Shown here: in pieces, positions 54,505 through 64,000 of the stretch | Layout of the letters: each line of letters begins with the position of its first letter | Position numbering within the stretch: position 1 is the first letter of the stretch | From: Tillus elongatus | Lineage: Eukaryota > Arthropoda > Insecta > Coleoptera > Cleridae | DNA: 64,000 bases | Assembly: GCA_964006375.1 (NCBI GenBank) | Contig: OZ023267.1 | Coordinates: 36,033,766-36,097,765, forward strand | Reading direction: 5' to 3' | Program-made: the position numbers and the translations under genes | Notes under the pieces: generated by a model | Seen by the model: the letters and a program-made list of their open reading frames with translations, nothing else | Database searches by the model: none | What the model was told of the DNA's origin: nothing

Positions 54505-54595
54505 TTAAAATGTGTTGTTGTGATTTGGGTTCTCCAAGTGTACTTATCAGTGCTCATCGCAGGTTCCAATCTTCACTTAGTGTCTTAGTAAATAG

Positions 54596-55210
54596 ATTAA
54601 TAAAATTTCCCTTAAGTAAAAATAGATATAGTAGAGAATTAGAGTACATAAAAAACGTGGCTAAATATGAGGGATATTCGGATTGCTTGGTGAAAAAACT
54701 GATTAATAAACACAGAAAAAAAATGTTAGCGGAATCCACGACTTTCAGGAAAGATAAAATAGAGAAAAAATTTGTTTTCCTACCTTTTGAACCGCGTAGC
54801 ACAAAGGGCCTTGAGAGGATTTTTAAAAAAGGCGATTGCAGCTAGCTTTTTCGACCAAAAATAATTTTAAAAATTTGTTAGGTAATACCAAAGATAAAGA
54901 TAAAGCTGACATGTTGGGTATCTATGAGATAAGTTGTAAAGATTGTAATGTTAAATACCTTGGGCAGGCTAAAACCATTATTGAGACCTGATTCAGGCAA
55001 CATCTGACACAGCTGAGATCCGGCAGTATAGACAAGTCATGCGTGGCACAACATATTTGGGAAAAGAACCACCACATTGAAAAAGAAAATCTGAAATTTA
55101 TCAAAAATGTTAAGACAACCAGCGAAACTAGATGCGTACGAGAGTATGATTTATAGCCCTTTGTTTGCATTATGTCTTTGATATAGTAAATATTCCGAAA
55201 CTTGGCAGCT
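54596..55210 (+). pseudogene. PLE RT end, linker and GIY-YIG domain, broken
   Basis: Frame 54585-54845: RLIKFPLSKNRYSRELEYIK, NVAKYEGYSDCLVKKLINKH and FEPRSTKGLERIFKKGD. After a frameshift: NNFKNLLGNTKDKDKADMLG, IYEISCKDCNVKYLGQAKTI, IET stop FRQHLTQLRSG, SCVAQHIWEKNHHIEKENLK. The stop sits between the catalytic Arg region and the rest of the GIY-YIG domain. Confidence 0.8.
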
Positions 55211-55362
55211 AAAGTTATAACGGAGGTTCAAAGACCTCGTTCGGCAATTAAAGTACAACATACACAAAATTTGCCTGCGATTTTGTCTCCCTCTCGGTAT
55301 CGGTCTTTACCTAAGACTCAGTATAAAAGGTGATGTCTAGTTGTAAGTAGTTTATAATTTTT

Positions 55363-55411
55363 CATCATCTGATGACGTTAACTTTGTTAGTGAAACGATC
55401 GTCAGGTCTTT
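55363..55411 (+). ncRNA. hammerhead-ribozyme-like motif
   Basis: CATCTGATGACGTTAACTTT, GTTAGT, GAAACGATCGTCAGGTC. The full GTC cleavage triplet and the GAAAC-GATC-GTC arrangement are present, the same layout as the short-stem-III hammerheads known from other PLE and satellite RNAs. One extra C precedes stem II. Confidence 0.5.
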
Positions 55412-55435
55412 AAAGTGTCCTTACGATAATGGTAT

Positions 55436-55829
55436 GCTATTTTAAACTTATTGTAACGCTAAAGGTAATTCAATTTTTAAAGATGCTAAAAGACAAAGTC
55501 AATATATTTATCTATAATATTGTTAGGTGACCTCTAAATATGTCGCTGTTATTATTTTTTTTCGTCAAGCGTAGTAGTTTTCACAATAACTTCTAAAAAT
55601 GTTATCATTAGGTATATGATGGTATATTGGTATATTAGTTAGCGTGGAACTTGTCCAGTAAACCAAATGAAATTCTGACTGTTTATAAATAATCTATCAA
55701 AGTTGGACATCCAAAGATTGAATAATGATAAAACTGTAATTTTTGTGACAACTGCATGTCTGAGAAAACACTCGATTTTGATTAAAAAGAGTTTCGGTCA
55801 GTTATTATTTTTGAGGGGGTTATCGGGCA
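55436..55829. other. spacer
   Basis: AT-rich; it may contain the 5' end of the mariner relic. No TIR identified. Confidence 0.3.
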
Positions 55830-56760
55830 AAGAAATGTTTTCTAAATGGTAGAGATTGTAGGTGCTCAATCTCGTTGGGGAACTATTTTTGAAAACTGGG
55901 TTGCGGAGTTTAAAAGATGATTATCAAATTTCAAAGACGAGCACAGCTCTGGACGGCCAGTTTCTGCGAGTACTCAAGAAAACATTGATTCTATTGATTA
56001 AATTATGTTAGGAGAGCGACGAATTAGGCAGAAACGTATAGCGAGTGTTTCACATTGTTCATATAAAGACTTGAGAATGAGAAGGCTTTCGACAAAATGG
56101 ATTCCCAAACGCCGGAGCACTGATCAAAAGCGCGCTCGTTTGACAATGTCGAAGGAACTGTGCCACTGTTTTGAAGAAGATTCCTCGATCTTTTTGGGTC
56201 GCCTTGTCACGATGGACCAAACATGGGTCTATCACTGTGATCCAGAGATTAAAGAGCCATTAAAAGAATGGAAGAATTCCGGTTATTCGAGAGCAAAAAA
56301 TTCCGTGTTCAAAAGTTGGCAGGGTTCTTGCTTCAGTTTTCTGGGTCAAGGATGGGATAATTCTGATCGATTTCCTGGAGCAAGGTAGAACTTTCACGAG
56401 GGCGTACTATGGTGAGTTAATAACTTAATTACGCTAGAAAATTGTCGAAAAACACAGCGGAAAACCGAGCAAAAGTGTGCTTTTCTGCAAGTCGTTAATT
56501 GCCCTGCAAACAATTGATAAAATTGGTTTTGAATTGGTTGATCACCCGCCCTATTCTCCGGATTTAGCAGCATCAGACTATTATATACCCCCAAGGCTCA
56601 AAAATTATTTGAAATGTAAGCGATTTGCAACAAACAACGAAGTCATATGTGTCGTTGAGGACAGTGGTTGAAAAAACAAGAAAGATATTCTTTTAAGGGT
56701 TTAGAATTGATTTATGAAGGTTCAACTAATTCCTAAAGGAGATTATTTGGAATAACTAAA
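55830..56760 (+). mobile_element. mariner transposon relic
   Basis: Plus-strand mariner-type transposase text runs from about 55880 (NWVAEFKR-like, FKDEHSSGRPVS) to about 56750 (SFKGLELIYEG-like end of a mariner transposase). TIRs could not be recognised. Frameshifts, stops and substitutions at catalytic boxes show it is old. Confidence 0.78.
55895..56755 (+). pseudogene. mariner (DD34D-type) transposase, degenerate
   Basis: Segments: FKDEHSSGRPVSAST near 55940; LSTKWIPKRRSTDQKRARLT near 56090; DSSIFLGRLVTMDQTWVYHC near 56190, where the usual D-E-T-W box reads D-Q-T-W; SVFWVKDGIILIDFLEQGRT near 56340 (shifted frame), carrying the second-acid region; and LVDHPPYSPDLAASDYYIPP near 56540, the YSPDLxxSD box with the third acid. 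A typical mariner transposase is about 345 residues; here it is spread over three frames. Confidence 0.8.
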
Positions 56761-57116
56761 ATTTTGATTAAAAAAATTATTGTGTTTTCGAATATTCTTC
56801 AATATCTCCGTGTGACAGTAAAAATAAAGTATATCTCACGAGTAAAATGAGGAAACTGTCTTCCAAAAATATTACTATAACGACAATCAACAACTATCAA
56901 AATGTTTTAAGGATTTAGTATGTTCAAAGAGAGGTCTACAAATTTACGTTTATAAGCTTCTTTACGATTGTTTGAAAATATTTTCAAAAGAAGTTAAGGA
57001 ATTGTGAGATGAGCTGATTTCTATAGAATTTATGTAACATAATGAATAGTGTTTTTTTTTTGCGGTCAGTATAGAATTCTTGCAATAATTTATTTGCTTT
57101 CTTATTCTTTTCATAG
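56761..57116. other. spacer
   Basis: No gene recognised. It includes the pyrimidine-rich tract before the candidate acceptor at 57115-57116. Confidence 0.35.
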
Positions 57117-57211
57117 AATTCAAAGCAACCGCAACAATGATCTTTACATTATTTATAATCAGTCTTATTGAGATGACCGGATGGTCTTTTCCCAACAGTA
57201 CCAGTTTTTAT
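57117..57211 (+). CDS. candidate first coding exon with signal peptide
   Basis: Acceptor TTATTCTTTTCATAG, 20 bases of leader, then ATG at 57137 in a good context (CAACAATGA) and an open frame MIFTLFIISLIEMTGW, SFPNSTSFY up to a consensus donor TAT|GTAAGT at 57212. The hydrophobic core FTLFIISLI with a possible cleavage near GWS fits a secretory signal peptide, and NST is a sequon. No downstream exon was identified, so the gene is unknown. It would lie on the opposite strand within, or upstream of, the MFSD6-like gene. Confidence 0.35.
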
Positions 57212-57519
57212 GTAAGTATAAGCTAAGTTGTTACATAAATTGTCTAACGAAAGCAACCAATAGGTAAAACATACACTAGTTACTACTATTTTAAAATTTA
57301 TAACATAATTAAAAAATAGTTTTTTAATTAAATTGTAAAAGTCGGCTTTATTGATTACTTCGTCAGGTCAGGTGTCCGCAAATTCAATGAGCAAAAATTT
57401 ACTGAATAATGTGATTTTGTATTTTTATGTCAAATTTGACGTGAATGCCTTAAAAGCGTCTAAACTACATTTGACCTATAAATAATGACTTAAACCTTTT
57501 TTTTTAGAACAATTTAAAA
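57212..57519. other. spacer
   Basis: Nothing recognised. Confidence 0.35.
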
Positions 57520-57782
57520 ATTTTCTGGACGCAACAAGTGCGTTATGGTAGTGAATTTTCATAAAAATGTTTTTAATACCAAATATGTGTCTTTTTTCAG
57601 CAATCAGGCAAATTTGATTACCAGTATAACATATATAGTAAAAACAATGTGCGATGTTTCATCAAAATAACTTTATTGTTTGAAAACGTACAAAAATTTC
57701 CGAAAGTAAACTTAAGGTGTAACCGAAAAAATCCGTTTCTTGGTCAACCTTATAGGTTAATAGCAAATTGAGCTTTTTAAAT

Positions 57783-58095
57783 ATTTTAATAATAATAATA
57801 TTTAATAATAATAATAATATTTATTCTGGCAAAAATTACACAGCCTTGTCAAACAAATACCAAATATAAGACTATAGAACTAAGATTGTGAAATAAACAT
57901 CAAAAACAAACAAAAATACAAAAGACAAAATAAACAAATTTACACACATAAAAAAAATGGCATCTTATGTTGTCTCTAGTGGCTCTACTCTATCCACTCA
58001 ATGTCCATATTGAGGTATTCACTTAAAGAATAAAATGCATACTTCATAAGAGTGTTTTTCACATTTCTCCTAAATTCTCGCTTATGTTTTGATCT
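57783..58095 (-). mobile_element. LINE 3' terminal fragment inserted in a (TA)n-core repeat
   Basis: Minus strand: ORF2 end KREFRRNVKNTLMKYAFYSL then SEYLNMDIEWIE and a stop near 57985, 3' UTR, and a (TTA/ATT)n tail at 57785-57825. It belongs to the CR1/Jockey-like type with FYSLxEYL ending. It interrupts repeat copy 8 within GCAAATTGAGC...AAATATGAAGC, so it is younger than that copy. Confidence 0.75.
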
Positions 58096-58906
58096 TATAT
58101 GAAGCCTTTAATCAAAATTCGCTACCATAACGCACTTGCTGCGTCCAGCATTTCTTTATTTACAAACATGCATTATATTTTGATGGAAAATGCAAAAGCA
58201 TAAGGCGTTTTCGACTAAAAAAATATATTTGTATCACCAACGACTTATGGGCCAGCCTGTGATTGTAGAAATATTTTTTAAGATGTAGCTCAAGACACCC
58301 TATAATTAATGTATACATTTTTTTTTCATATCTTGTATAATAACGGATATATTGAACTTTATTGGTTTTTTACGAAAATTCGACAAAAGTTATATACCAT
58401 TAAACGATAAACTCTATAGATAAGACTACTGCCAAAGCATCAGAGAAAGGGTCTATTTGAAATAAATTTTCTGGAAACATTTTAGTAAAATGAAGGACAG
58501 TGGCGGTTCAAACTAAGACTTCAGGGTTTGTAAAACATTCTTCTTGGCACATTTTCTTTCCATAGCCCGTATTACATTCAAGTTCTTTGCCTAAATGTTG
58601 CGAATTTTGACGTTTTAACTTGTCACTTTGACGTTTTGTGGAAAACCCCCAATTTATTTTTCTTTAAATGCCCATAACTTTTTTGTCTTTTGACCTACAG
58701 CGCTAAATTTTGGTAAGTAATTTACCTATAGCGTTATAAAACAATATAACAAATTTGGTTGCCCTTACTTTGTTATTTACGGAGATATGAATTTTTTTCT
58801 AAAGAAAACACAAAATTTTCCGGGAAAACCTCGGCCGATTTTCCTGGCTAACGAACTTATCCAAGCCACTTATCAAATCGGCCAATTTTTTTGAGTTATC
58901 GGTGTG

Positions 58907-59021
<115 letters not shown>

Positions 59022-59294
59022 CATATAAAAATCGAAACTGACCCCGAACATGTGTTCTAGGGGGCCTAATTAGCGCTCATTTGAAGAAATTTTTTTTAAA
59101 TTCAAAAGTCGGGATCTCCTCATTTGTGAATTTTTTTAAAGAAAATTCACTAAAATTGACAGCACTATATTGAAGAGAAACAAAAAAATTACAAAAAGTT
59201 CCTCGTGTTGCATTGCGATAAAATAAGCCGTTTTTGAGAAAAACGTTTTAAAAAATTCACTTGGACTGCAAAATCACTTTTTCACATTTTCAGT

Positions 59295-59535
59295 GAGCCT
59301 CGGTTGTTCAGTGGTAAGAATGTGTGCCTCTGAACCGAAGGGCATTGGGTTCGATCCCAGGGTTCTCCTTTCACTTTTTCAGCACATATTGTACAATTAA
59401 ATCAACCGAGGTTGTGGCATTGTATTTGAGCAAGTTGAAAGTCTGCCCTTCGGAGGGGGGCGTAAAGCCGTCGGTCCCGTGCCCATGCAATGTCATGGCC
59501 GACGTTAGAGAAAAAAAAAAGACACACACACACAT
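59295..59535 (+). mobile_element. tRNA-derived SINE, copy 2, internally deleted
   Basis: GAGCCTCGGTTGTTCAGTGG, B box GGGTTCGATCCCAGGG, body with GAGCAAGTTGAAAGTCTGCC and CGTCGGTCCCGTGCCCATGC, then it jumps to GCCGACGTTAGAG and an A-run plus (CA)n tail. About 110 bp of the body present in copy 3 is missing. Confidence 0.83.
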
Positions 59536-59972
59536 TTTCAATATTAACAAAGGGTGATTTGGCAACCTTCGCCGTAGTTGCATCGAAAACAAGCTTATGT
59601 CGAATCTATTATTATGCAGAACGGAGCTCCAACGCACTTTTATAGACCAGTAAAATCTATGTTAAATGTAATTTCACAGCATGGAGTCCCACCGCACTTT
59701 TATAGGCCCGTAAAATAATAATAATTTTAAAGATCGTGTTTAGAGCAAATATTTTCTGAATTTATGGTATCCAAGCACAGCTGATATTAACCCAGCGGAT
59801 TGCTGACTGTGAGGTAATTTGAAAAATTCAGTTACTAGAATTAGAATCAGAAACAGGATTAAGAAGCAAATTGCTACAATTTAGACAAAAAGGCTGATAA
59901 GCTGTATAAAATTATGACAAAAGCTTGATAATCTTACACCAATAAATTTTATTTCACTTTGAACATTTTATA
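59536..59972. other. spacer with a short tandem duplication
   Basis: A unit of about 36 bp containing CGCACTTTTATAG and CCxGTAAAAT occurs at about 59618-59657 and again, after about 35 bp, at 59680-59716. Otherwise nothing. Confidence 0.4.
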
Positions 59973-60324
59973 GAGCCTCGGTGGTTCAGTAGTAAGAACG
60001 TGTGCCTCTGAACCGAAGAGTGCTGGGTTCAACCCCAAGGTTCTCCGTTCACTTTTTCAGTACATACTGTACAATTAACATCAACCGAGTTTGTGGCATT
60101 GCATTTGAGCAAGTTGAATGCCTGCACGTTCCGCCCTTAGGAGGGGGCGAAAGCCGTCGGTCCCGTGTCCATGCGATGTTGGGCACGTTATAGATGCCTA
60201 CCCTCCTTACAGAAAGCTGGCAAAATTGCCAGGATAGCGAGGTGAAACTGCTCCCTGGCGTCCGCGGTGATTGGCCATAGGCGCGGAAATAGGCCGACGT
60301 TAAAGAAGCAAACACACACACACT
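59973..60324 (+). mobile_element. tRNA-derived SINE, copy 3, full length
   Basis: GAGCCTCGGTGGTTCAGTAG head with A box, GGGTTCAACCC B box, full body (GCCTGCACGTTCCGCCCTTA, GGCGAAAGCCGTCGGTCCCG, CTCCTTACAGAAAGCTGG, GGTGAAACTGCTCCCTGGCG, GGCCGACGTTAAAGAAGC) and an ACACACACAC tail. The flank before (CTTTGAACATTT, 59957-59968) and the flank after (CTTTGAATATTT, from about 60325) are probably the target duplication, with one mismatch. Confidence 0.88.
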
Positions 60325-60404
60325 TTGAATATTTGCTGTAACTAGTCACATACAAAATCTTATTATTAAAGCAATCATAGATTATTCATCTCTTACTGAA
60401 TATT

Positions 60405-60600
60405 CTTGAAAACATTTTTTCGGGAAAATGTTTGGTTTTCTTCTGGAAAAAATTCATATCCCCGGAAATAACAAAGCTGTAACAACCACATTTGGCAAGC
60501 TAGTTTATGTTGTAAAAACCAAACTCTGCACCAAAATCTAGGTCTCTCTGTTGACAGGAAAAAAAGTTATAGGCACTTAATGAAGCAAAATTTTAGTGCC
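60405..60600 (+). repeat. (TA)n-core repeat family fragment 9
   Basis: Diverged body piece: TCTTCTGGAAAAAATTCATA, CCGGAAATAACAAAGCTG and AAAAAAGTTATAGGCACTTA correspond to the body block of copies 2 and 7. No ends or TA tract. Confidence 0.55.
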
Positions 60601-60965
60601 ACTAGAAGTCAGAGAAAACTCAATACCAGAATAAATATGTTAAAAAATACATATATTAAATATTACAGACAATGTTTATCTTTTCATGGCGCAAAAAGCT
60701 CAAGAAGTACCAGAATGATTACTTTGAGAGTTTTATCATTTTTCTCCTGTAAATGTTAAACTGGAGATTTGAAACGTGAAAATTTGTATAACTATTGCGG
60801 TTTATGAATGGAGAATATTGCATAAAAAGTGTATAAGAATGTTCTAGATTTATGCTACTCTTCTCATTTGTTAGAATAACTGCAAGATCTGCCTCTATAA
60901 AGACCTTACATATTACAAATAAATAACTTAAGACCATTATCGGTTACCTACCTTTCTTCATTGCA
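60601..60965. other. spacer
   Basis: Nothing recognised. Confidence 0.3.
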
Positions 60966-60971
60966 GTTTTC

Positions 60972-61050
60972 CAGTAGTCTCAAGTGGTATAATGGTTAGG
61001 ATGTATGTCTGATGAGCGAAGGGGCGCGGGTTCAAATTTCAACGTTGACT
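60972..61050 (+). ncRNA. degenerate tRNA-like sequence (tRNA pseudogene or SINE head)
   Basis: CAAGTGGTATAATGGTTAGG contains a good A box (TGGTATAATGG), and GCGCGGGTTCAAATTTC is close to a B box (GGTTCAAATTT, weak at the end). The acceptor and anticodon stems pair poorly, so it is not a functional tRNA. No SINE body similar to the other family follows. Confidence 0.4.
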
Positions 61051-61417
61051 GAATTTCTGTTTTAACTTCTTTTTTTACTTTTTTCGTCTTTGATTCCATT
61101 TTAACGTTATCTCATCATATTGTGTAATTCCAATATATTTGTTGAAAAGGAAAGATAAGCACCTTTAAGACTTTTAATTCAAGTTTAATAGTAGCTGTTG
61201 TTGCCCTTAGTTGGTAAAACCATGCCACAGGAAACATAGACGTAGAGATTTGTGACATGAGAAAATATTGTTTTCTTCTCTACAACCGGATTCAATTTTT
61301 ACAGCATTCACAGGCAAAAGAATTTTCTCTGTGAAGTCACAGAAAAAGTATTTAGTTCTGTATTTAGATCAGATTTTGAATATTTTTTTAATATATTTAA
61401 TTTATTTCCATTTCTAT
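61051..61417. other. spacer
   Basis: Nothing recognised. Confidence 0.3.
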
Positions 61418-62222
61418 TAGCTAATTTTCTTGTACAAAATGTTCTTTTAATAGCGAATTTTCTTATAAATGAATTTAATTAACTTTCTTTGAAGAAACGT
61501 TTGTTGCGAATTTTTGTATGAAAAATTATTCAATTGATGGAACATTATTTAAACGAAATTCATCGAAAATAAGGGTTTCATGGATTTTCGTGCAAACCAA
61601 TTATTTTATTGTGAATTTTAATTACAGATTAGGTATATAATTTGAATTTTATGTATTCTTTTTTAAAAAATTTGTGTAAAAAGATATTTAGCCAGTTTTC
61701 GCAGAAAATTTTTTGTGCTCCGTAGAACTCATTTTTTGTAAAATGTTTCTCTGAAATTTTGGCAATTAATGATAAATGTTTAATAAGCTGTTATAAAAAA
61801 AATGTTTACGGATTTTCTTGAAAAATTGTTTGCAAATTTTCATTAAATTTTTGTTGGGTCGTCGAAAAAGTTTTTGTGAAAAATTATATTTTGGTAGGTG
61901 GACTGGGTAACTTGAAATGGCTGGTTGGCTAGGAAAATCGGACCAGTTTTAAAAAATTTATTTAGTTTATTTTTATTAGCGAATTTTCTCGTACAAAATA
62001 TTCTTTTAATAGCGAATTTTCTTATAAATAAATTTAAGGAATTTTCTTTGAAGAAACATTTGAGAATTTTTGTATGAAAATTCATTCAATTGATGGAACA
62101 TTTTTGAAACGAAATTCGTCGAAAATGAGGTTTTAATGGAGTTTCGTGGAAACAAATTATTTTATTTTCAATTTTAATTACGGATTAGGTATATAATTTG
62201 AATTTTATGTATTCTTTTAGCA
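61418..62222. repeat. direct repeat pair, about 245 bp each
   Basis: The units at about 61418-61665 and 61972-62222 share, in order, GAATTTTCTTATAAAT, TTTGAAGAAAC, GAATTTTTGTATGAAAA, CAATTGATGGAACAT and GATTAGGTATATAATTTGAA then TTTTATGTATTCTTTT. The roughly 300 bp between them is AT-rich and partly similar to the (TA)n-core repeats (GGCTGGTTGGCTAGGAAAAT). Confidence 0.75.
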
Positions 62223-62239
62223 GAATTTTGTGTAAAAAA

Positions 62240-62350
62240 TATTCAGCCAAATTTGATGCCTGCTTTCATTCAAAAAAGACATATCAGCCATTAAAAATAT
62301 TTTTATGAAAATTCACTACCATAACGCACTTGCTGCGTCCAGGTTTTTTT
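62240..62350 (+). repeat. (TA)n-core repeat family fragment 10 (3' end only)
   Basis: AAATTTGATGCCTGCTTTC, then TATTTTTATGAAAATTCACT, ACCATAACGCACTTGCTGCG and TCCAGG plus a T-run: the last about 110 bp of the family. Confidence 0.75.
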
Positions 62351-62941
62351 GTTATTCGCTTATTTTGTTAACAATATATAACAAGTTAATGTATATACCT
62401 TAGTCTATGATAATCTTGTACATTAGGGGTTTTGGTGCTATACTGCGGTCATTTTTTTCGGGACATACGGAACTTGAAAAAATTACTTATGTTAATAATT
62501 TAAGGAAACCAGATAATTGAATTACCTAAATAATCCAACAAACTAATAAAAAACTCAGTTCTATTCAGAAGGCGGTGAAATTAATTTAAGCTTGCTCCAA
62601 TTAAACAATTATATCATTCAAACAATGAATGCAAATTTGCGGCTACACCAAATGCTATTAAGTATTATTAGAGCATGCGAGGTCGCACAATTTAACACTG
62701 ATAGGCACAAATTGGTTCTTTCTACTTTATATGTATCGAGCGATCCATGAAAATAAAGCCAGGTCATGATAATTTCCTGGTTTACGAGGGCGCTTTTTTT
62801 ATATCTACATTTCAAGCAGGCGTTTTCATCGGCACAGGGAAGCAAACAAGATTCGACAATTCAAATAATTCGTTTCCTTATGTTGGACGATTCGAACCGC
62901 ATGCTGAGTTGCCACTTCCTTTCTTACCCATTTTTTTTAAA
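62351..62941. other. spacer
   Basis: No gene recognised. A short open frame on the plus strand (62747-62930) has no features and runs into the LINE tail. Confidence 0.3.
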
Positions 62942-63933
62942 CAGCACACCACGAGGGCTTACAGCCGAAATACTATCGTACCGTGGGTGTCGACAAGGAG
63001 GAAAGAGGCAACTTGTTAATTCTGGACTTGAAGGTTCGGAGGAGAAGGAAAAACATGTGCCGGCAAGGAATTCCACAATTTGGAAGTCCCCAGGACAAAA
63101 GAGCGGGCATAACAAGATGTTCTATGTCTGGTGACCTGGACAGTAAAATAGTGTATTCGCTGTGTTCCCCTGGTAGATCTGTTGGGGGTAGCAGGTGGAG
63201 GAACTATGGAGGAAAGCTCCTCTGAGCAGTGCCCGTGCAGATATCTATAAAAGAGAGAGAGGTCGCCAACGTCACGTCGGTGTGCAAGGGATGGCAGCCT
63301 CTGGGTGAGGGTAGGGTCACCAATGAGACGTATAGGTCTCTTCTCTCTATCTTCAGTAGTCCAGGATAGCGAGTGTAGAAGCGGCAGCCGCACCCCAGAT
63401 GTGGGAGTAGTATTCGAGGTTTAACCTTATTTGTGAAGTATATATGGTATAGAGATTAGCTGGTGAAAAGTATTTACGAGCCCGAAAGAGGAAACCTAAT
63501 TTCTTAGCAGCCGCTTCTGCAACTGATGTGACATGTTGGTGCCAATTGAGATTTCGATTCACAGAAATGCCAACAAGTGAAAATGCATCATTACTTTGAA
63601 TAACTTGGTTGTTCATTGTGATGGGTCTAGGGCTGGTGTATCTCTTATAAGATAGAAAGCAAGACTGGGATTTGGTGGGGTTGAATTGTACAAGATTTCT
63701 ATTTCCCCAGTATAATATTTTTTGGAGATCCACGGAACAGAACCCTCCATGAGTCTGCGATCCTCATCTAATTGGTCTAAAGAGACAGGCTTAGAATATT
63801 GTGTATTTGAGTGGAGGGTGCTGTCGTCCGCGTAACTGTGAACTGGTTTGGATGTGCTAGAGAGGAGGTCATTGATGTGGAGAAGAAATAAAGCTGAACC
63901 TTGAGGAACTCATGCATTAATTGGATACAGTAT
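62942..63933 (-). mobile_element. LINE copy, family B, 5'-truncated
   Basis: The minus-strand 3' end (GTAAGCCCTCGTGGTGTGCT) is at 62942. Coding text follows rightwards: LIGDPTLTQRLPSLAHRRDV, GDLSLFYRYLHGHCSEELSS and SFVLGTSKLWNSLPAHVFPS (63393-63016). Then 63733-63353 has SFLSYKRYTSPRPITMNNQV, LVGISVNRNLNWHQHVTSVA and LGFLFRARKYFSPANLYTIY. The YADD block lies just above 63780, and the copy is cut near 63933 after GTTCCTCAAGGTTCAGC. It retains the segment deleted in 4322-5480. Confidence 0.87.
63016..63933 (-). pseudogene. LINE family B ORF2 C-terminal part, frameshifted
   Basis: Two main open pieces (63733-63353 and 63393-63016) overlap in different frames, with an insertion near 63345 that also replaces SIQKR by SWTTEDREKR-type text. 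A one-base deletion near 63735 breaks the frame from the YADD-containing part. Truncated and inactive. Confidence 0.75.
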
Positions 63934-64000
63934 TATGTGTCTGAATTGGTAATCTTGTCTTTAGAACGCCCGCATACGTCAAACTTACATATGACATGCG

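Larger units (their letters stand above)
52806..54582. mobile_element. nested Penelope-like insertion, inverted, 13-bp TSD
   Basis: Flanked by TCTTAGTGAATAG (52793-52805) and TCTTAGTAAATAG (54583-54595), one mismatch. The left arm (52806 to about 54300, minus) has the terminal repeat, hammerhead-like motif, GIY-YIG and linker remnants (53330-53900) and an RT fragment (54289-53963). The right arm (about 54300-54582, plus) is a terminal repeat with hammerhead-like motif. It has the same head-to-head arrangement as the other PLE insertions. Confidence 0.88.
50929..55425. mobile_element. Penelope-like insertion with a second PLE nested inside
   Basis: Outer insertion: 10-bp flanks ATAATGGTAT at 50918-50927 and 55426-55435. 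The left arm (50929 to about 51410) is minus-oriented: terminal repeat plus GIY-YIG part. The rest is a plus-oriented element: RT region 51450-52805, then an interruption (52806-54582), then the RT end, linker, GIY-YIG and terminal repeat at 54596-55425. Joining 52805 to 54596 restores the continuous reading AQKTAGLNFLVN then RLIKFPLSKNRYS. Degenerate throughout. Confidence 0.85.

Noticed and set aside
59371..59637. Minus-strand open frame over the SINE
   Set aside because: The same open text recurs at 60049-60321 because both are copies of the tRNA-derived SINE; not protein coding.
60972..61050. Functional tRNA gene
   Set aside because: A box is good, but acceptor, anticodon and T stems pair poorly and the B box is degenerate.

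Overview
This is a window of an AT-rich animal nuclear genome, most likely an arthropod. Spliced genes with GT-AG introns, non-LTR retrotransposons (LINEs), Penelope-like elements (PLEs), Tc1/mariner-type transposons, MITEs, SINEs and long (TA)n tracts exclude a prokaryote. The species cannot be named from sequence alone.

Host genes. (1) The plus strand holds the last exon of an unrecognised acidic, Ser/Thr-rich, probably nuclear protein: splice acceptor before 2656, stop at 3596, AATAAA at 3713. (2) The minus strand, from 47177 down to 15422, carries ten exons of one gene for a 12-TM major-facilitator-like transporter related to MFSD6. All nine introns have matching GT-AG sites and compatible phases; one is only 60 bp and the rest are 2-5 kb. 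The terminal exon (15501-15422) is too short to be found as an open frame and was recognised by splice phase. The N-terminal exon was not found. (3) Two weaker exon candidates lie on the plus strand, at 8783-8854 and 57117-57211; the second could encode a signal peptide.

Repeats. Nearly all else is mobile DNA. LINE 3' halves: 1-1387, 4322-5480, 6268-7455, 8250-8570, 9190-9960, 16250-20706, 21375-22291, 27880-29180, 35330-35560, 41775-42970, 45330-45730, 57783-58095, 62942-63933. Penelope-like elements with a GIY-YIG endonuclease: 16930-19288, 36672-36800, 39060-39805, 44342-44512, 48748-48875, 50929-55425 (with another PLE nested inside). DNA transposons: a 1251-bp Tc1/mariner-like copy with 30-bp perfect TIRs (25923-27173), a mariner relic (55830-56760), a second transposase relic (36990-37440), an unclassified element with about 250-bp TIRs (12608-14597), and several MITEs. 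SINEs: tRNA-derived (48333-48679, 59295-59535, 59973-60324) and 5S-rRNA-derived (36120-36330). A non-coding family with a (TA)n core occurs about ten times and contains most of the microsatellites.

Nesting can be read directly. A PLE interrupts a LINE reverse transcriptase, with a 13-bp target-site duplication on each side. A PLE interrupts another PLE. A LINE sits inside a CAGGGTACCC-ended element. A LINE tail splits a (TA)n-core repeat. The most interesting signals are: PLE insertions built as head-to-head inverted pieces with 10-13 bp duplications; a hammerhead-ribozyme-like motif conserved in their termini; the long-TIR element with an unfamiliar protein; a diverged second copy of transporter exon 3 in an upstream intron; and a roughly 50-bp GC-rich motif dispersed three times. 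I saw no new multi-gene system.
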